DNA of 9,046 bases from Gemmatimonadaceae bacterium (GTDB lineage: Bacteria; Gemmatimonadota; Gemmatimonadetes; Gemmatimonadales; Gemmatimonadaceae), in NCBI GenBank assembly GCA_025357975.1, contig JANYKY010000087.1:1-9046 (forward strand), given 5' to 3'. The translations under genes were made by a program, and so were the position numbers. The notes beneath the pieces are model-generated. The model saw only the letters and a program-made list of their open reading frames with translations. It was not told where the DNA came from and did no database searches. Of the stretch, positions 6,163-9,046 are shown in pieces (positions within the stretch are counted from its first letter, which is position 1; every line of letters starts with the position of its first letter).

Positions 6163-7547
6163 GACGTCGACTGTTAGTATCATTAAGCTACTTAATGGGC
6201 GTGGCGATTGCCGTCGCAATTCCAGCTGGCTCCGCAACCGCGCAGGCAATACCGCGAATCAGGTTCGAGAAGTACACGCTGCCCAACGGGCTCGAAGTGA
6301 TTCTCAGTGAGGATCACTCCACTCCGATCATCTCGGTCAACACGTGGTACCATGTTGGCTCAGCGGATGAGCGAGCTGGCAGAACCGGACTCGCTCATCT
6401 TTTCGAGCACTTGATGTTCATGGGCTCTGAGCACGTACCCAATGGCGTCTTTGACAAAGAGCTCGAAGCAGCAGGCGGTGACAACAACGCGTCCACCGCG
6501 GAAGATCGGACTAATTACTACGAAGACATTCCATCCAACGCGCTTCCGCTCGCGCTCTGGCTCGACTCTGATCGAATGGGATTCCTGCTGCCGACAATGG
6601 ACAAGGCAAAGGTCGATCTTCAGCGTGAAGTCGTAAAAAACGAAAGGCGGCAAGGCGTAGAGAATGCGCCGTATGGAATCGCCAATGAGATCATCGTCGC
6701 CGGCCTGTACCCGAAAGGACATCCGTATTCCTGGCCGGTAATTGGCTCAATGACGGACCTCAGTGCCGCATCGGTGGACGACGTGAAGAACTTTTTTCGG
6801 ACCTACTACGCTCCGAACAACGCCACCCTGGCCATTGCCGGCGATTTCGACCCGATAAAAACGAAGGCTCTTGTAAAGGAGTATTTCGGGAGCATTCCAC
6901 GCGGCCCGGCGCTTCCTCCACGACCGAATGTCGCACCCGTTGTACTTCCGCGAGACACGTTTCTCGTAGCCGAAGATCGGGTTCAGCTTCCGAGGGCCTT
7001 TTACGAATGGCCAAGTCCGAAAGAATTCAGCAAGGACGACGCTCCGTTGGATGTTCTTGCGGCCATTCTGGCGAGCGACAAGAATTCACGCCTCTACAAA
7101 AGACTTGTCTACGATATGCAGGTGGTGCAGACGGTCCGGGCGTCACAGCAGTCTGCGAGGCTTGCGAGCACATTCGAAATCGACGTCACGCCGAAACCCG
7201 GACAGTCACTGGGCGCTATCGACAAGGTCATCAACGAAGAGGTCAATCGACTGATGACGGAGGCAGTGACGGATCGCGAGCTGGCCAGGGCGAAGAATTC
7301 CTACCGGAGCAGCTTCCTCAATCGTATCGCGAGCGTGCACGGAAAGGCGGATCTTCTCAACCGGTACAACTACCTCACGGGGACTCCCGATTATGTGCAG
7401 AAAGATGCCGTGCGTTACGACGCGGTGACCCGCGAAGATGTTCAGAGAGTAGCGCGAATGTATCTGGGCCAGCACAAACTCGTTCTGACAATCGTACCTC
7501 AGGGAAAACGCGAAATGGCTCTCACTGGAAATGGAGCGGGACGATGA
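6159..7547 (+). CDS. Exported M16 zinc peptidase, catalytic subunit
   Basis: This is a 462-residue M16 (insulinase/pitrilysin-type) metallopeptidase. A signal peptide covers about residues 1-30, with a hydrophobic core and a likely cleavage after ATAQA, which places the enzyme in the periplasm. The inverted zinc motif HLFEH gives ligands His80 and His84 and catalytic Glu83. Glu162 in KNERR, 78 residues later, is the expected third ligand. NNASTAEDRTNYYE (109-122) is also typical. The C-terminal half has SRLYKRLVYDMQVVQTV (310-326), where the substrate-binding Arg and Tyr of the family appear replaced (about Val317 and Gln324). GAGAGGA at 6148-6154 is a good ribosome binding site for the GTG start, which overlaps the stop of the DUF218 gene. 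Its ATGA overlap with the next gene suggests equimolar production of a heterodimer. Confidence 0.93.
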   Translation: MRRRLLVSLSYLMGVAIAVAIPAGSATAQAIPRIRFEKYTLPNGLEVILSEDHSTPIISVNTWYHVGSADERAGRTGLAHLFEHLMFMGSEHVPNGVFDKELEAAGGDNNASTAEDRTNYYEDIPSNALPLALWLDSDRMGFLLPTMDKAKVDLQREVVKNERRQGVENAPYGIANEIIVAGLYPKGHPYSWPVIGSMTDLSAASVDDVKNFFRTYYAPNNATLAIAGDFDPIKTKALVKEYFGSIPRGPALPPRPNVAPVVLPRDTFLVAEDRVQLPRAFYEWPSPKEFSKDDAPLDVLAAILASDKNSRLYKRLVYDMQVVQTVRASQQSARLASTFEIDVTPKPGQSLGAIDKVINEEVNRLMTEAVTDRELARAKNSYRSSFLNRIASVHGKADLLNRYNYLTGTPDYVQKDAVRYDAVTREDVQRVARMYLGQHKLVLTIVPQGKREMALTGNGAGR

Positions 7548-8986
7548 CGTCGCAACGGATTTGTCTTACCACTCTCATCGGACTCGCGGCCTTCAGCTCA
7601 GTCTCAGCGGCACAGATAATCGACAGGACAAAAGTGCCGACACTTGGTCCACCGCCGAAAGTTTCGCTTCCGCCGATTGTAACGCGTCAGCTGCCAAATG
7701 GGCTAAAGCTCATGATTGTCGAGCAACATGAGCTTCCGCTTGCTGATTTCATTCTCGTTGTTGGAAGAGGCGGGACAGTTGACCCTGCATCGAAGGGCGG
7801 GACGGCGAATCTCGCTTCGGCGATGCTGCGTGAAGGGACAACAAGCCGCACGAGCCTCCAGATCGCGGATCAGGAAGCGTTTCTTGGAATCGGACTTGGC
7901 GCTAACAGCTCGTGGGATGCTTCGACAATCAGCCTGCATACGCCGACAGCGGAACTCGACAGCGCTCTCGTACTTTTCGCAGATGTAGCGCTGCATCCAG
8001 CTTTTCCCCAGCAGGATTTCGATCGAGTCAAGAAGAACCGGCTGACAACCCTCATTCAGCTCAAGGACCGGCCAACCGCGATCGCAGACCAGGCATATGC
8101 ATTCATTCTATATGGATCGGACCATCCGTATGGTCACGCGCTGGTGGGAAATGAAGCCTCGATCACCAGCATGACGACAGCGGACCTTAGATCGTTTTAT
8201 CAGGCGAACTTCATTCCGAATAACTCGACACTCATCATCGTCGGAGACGTTACACCGGCGCAAATAGAACGAAAGATCGGTGCGTTGTTCGGCGGATGGC
8301 AGCGCGGAAAGATTGCCGACTACCACTTCACCGATCCGCCCAAAGCAACAACTACGACGGTCTACCTTATTGACAAGCCAGGCGCCGCGCAGTCATCGTT
8401 TCGTATCGGAAGCGTCGGGGTTCCGCGCTCAACGAGAGATTATTTCTCGCTCAACGTTCTCAACACGATTCTCGGGGGATCCTTTACGAGTCGCCTGAAC
8501 CAGAACCTCCGTGAGAAGCACGGTTACACCTATGGTGCGGGCTCGAGATTCGATATGCGCCAATCAGCCGGTCCGTTTACGGCTTCAGCCGAAATAGTAG
8601 CGGCGAAAACTGATTCAGGCCTGGTGGAATTCATGAATGAGCTCAATGCCATTCGTGATACGATTCCCTCGGTCGAGCTGCGCAAGGCAAAGCGATATCT
8701 ACAGCTCGGCATGCCTGGAGATTTTGAGACAACTCAACAGATCGCAGCTCAGCTCGTTCCTGTTGCTCTCTACGGGTTACCGCTGGATTACTACAATAAT
8801 TACGTGACCAATATCGAAGCAGTCACACAGGCCGACCTGCAACGTGTGGCACGGCAGTACATCAACCCTTCTTCACTGGCAATCGTCGTCGTCGGTGACA
8901 GGAAAAGCATCGAACAGGGGTTGAAGGCAGTGAATGCCGGGCCAATTACGATCCGCGATTTCTTCGGACAGCCCATTACTCAATAG
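7544..8986 (+). CDS. Exported M16 family protein, non-catalytic partner subunit
   Basis: This 480-residue protein has an N-terminal signal peptide (hydrophobic core TLIGLAAFSSVSA, likely cut near residue 22). It has the M16 fold: RQLPNGLKLMIVE (48-60) and KGGTANLASAMLREGT (84-99), where HxxEH would normally sit. No His or Glu zinc ligands are present there, so it should not hydrolyse peptides alone. The C-terminal half keeps SFTSRLNQNLREKHGYTYGA (313-332), with Arg323 and Tyr330 as the Arg/Tyr pair that M16 enzymes use to hold substrate. It therefore complements the catalytic subunit encoded just before it, as in the two-gene M16B heterodimers of other bacteria. The ATG at 7544 has a GGAG ribosome site 7 bases upstream. 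The frame is open far upstream inside the preceding gene, but that extension is not protein-like. A terminator follows 13 bases after the stop. Confidence 0.93.
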   Translation: MTSQRICLTTLIGLAAFSSVSAAQIIDRTKVPTLGPPPKVSLPPIVTRQLPNGLKLMIVEQHELPLADFILVVGRGGTVDPASKGGTANLASAMLREGTTSRTSLQIADQEAFLGIGLGANSSWDASTISLHTPTAELDSALVLFADVALHPAFPQQDFDRVKKNRLTTLIQLKDRPTAIADQAYAFILYGSDHPYGHALVGNEASITSMTTADLRSFYQANFIPNNSTLIIVGDVTPAQIERKIGALFGGWQRGKIADYHFTDPPKATTTTVYLIDKPGAAQSSFRIGSVGVPRSTRDYFSLNVLNTILGGSFTSRLNQNLREKHGYTYGAGSRFDMRQSAGPFTASAEIVAAKTDSGLVEFMNELNAIRDTIPSVELRKAKRYLQLGMPGDFETTQQIAAQLVPVALYGLPLDYYNNYVTNIEAVTQADLQRVARQYINPSSLAIVVVGDRKSIEQGLKAVNAGPITIRDFFGQPITQ

Positions 8987-8999
8987 CGAAATTTCTGAG

Positions 9000-9037
9000 A
9001 ACAAGAAGGCCCGCGATTTCTCGCGGGCCTTCTTGTT
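9000..9037 (+). terminator. Strong intrinsic terminator of the operon
   Basis: A perfect 17-bp inverted repeat lies here, with arms AACAAGAAGGCCCGCGA (9000-9016) and TCGCGGGCCTTCTTGTT (9021-9037) around a TTTC loop. The stem has a GC-rich core near the loop, A-rich and T-rich outer parts, and a T-rich 3' arm leading into TTGTTATTG. It starts 13 bases after the M16 stop codon. Because both outer arms are A/T-rich it could act in both directions and also stop a convergent transcript from beyond the window. This is the only clear terminator seen. Confidence 0.9.
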
Positions 9038-9046
9038 ATTGAATCG

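Noticed and set aside
7007..7543. Open reading frame upstream of the second M16 gene that would extend it to 659 residues
   Set aside because: The extension runs in another frame through the conserved catalytic M16 gene. Its translation is Arg/Ser/Gly-rich and not protein-like. The ATG at 7544 has a ribosome site and starts a signal peptide.

Overview
This 9,046-base window is ordinary, gene-dense chromosomal sequence. It has eight complete protein-coding genes, one small protein gene and the 3' tail of another gene. By eye, GC content is in the mid-50s percent. I see no tRNA, rRNA, CRISPR array, insertion sequence or attachment site. Secreted M16 proteases and an inner-membrane YdcF-type protein point to a Gram-negative (diderm) bacterium. 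The general gene style makes Gemmatimonadota a reasonable guess, but this is inference and no marker in the window proves it.

Layout. Positions 1-112 hold the last 36 codons of an unrecognised gene whose stop overlaps the GTG start of mnmE (109-1482), the tRNA wobble-uridine modification GTPase. Only 4 bp after mnmE ends, a convergent minus-strand gene (1487-2425) encodes a DUF2268-like zinc metalloprotease with a HEIAH motif. A divergent spacer of about 160 bp separates it from a plus-strand DUF2225 gene (2589-3239) with two CxxC pairs. That gene runs convergently, with a 29-bp gap, into minus-strand upp (3269-3919), the uracil salvage enzyme.

From a 58-bp divergent spacer starts a compact plus-strand run that ends at a strong terminator (9000-9037). 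In order it holds a 58-residue DUF4177-like protein (3978-4154), a CPSF73-like beta-CASP ribonuclease started by TTG (4161-5543), a membrane-anchored YdcF/SanA-type DUF218 protein (5557-6162), and two exported M16 peptidase subunits (6159-7547 and 7544-8986). Spacings of 6 bp, 13 bp, a GTGA overlap and an ATGA overlap suggest one transcript with translational coupling.

How the genes fit together. The best-supported functional unit is the M16 pair. The first subunit keeps the zinc and catalytic residues but lacks the conserved Arg/Tyr pair; the second lacks the zinc site but keeps the Arg/Tyr pair. They probably form one heterodimeric periplasmic protease. mnmE, the beta-CASP nuclease and upp are RNA or nucleotide housekeeping functions. 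The DUF2268, DUF2225 and DUF4177 proteins are recognisable families of unknown or poorly known role. I did not find a convincing new defence or mobile system.
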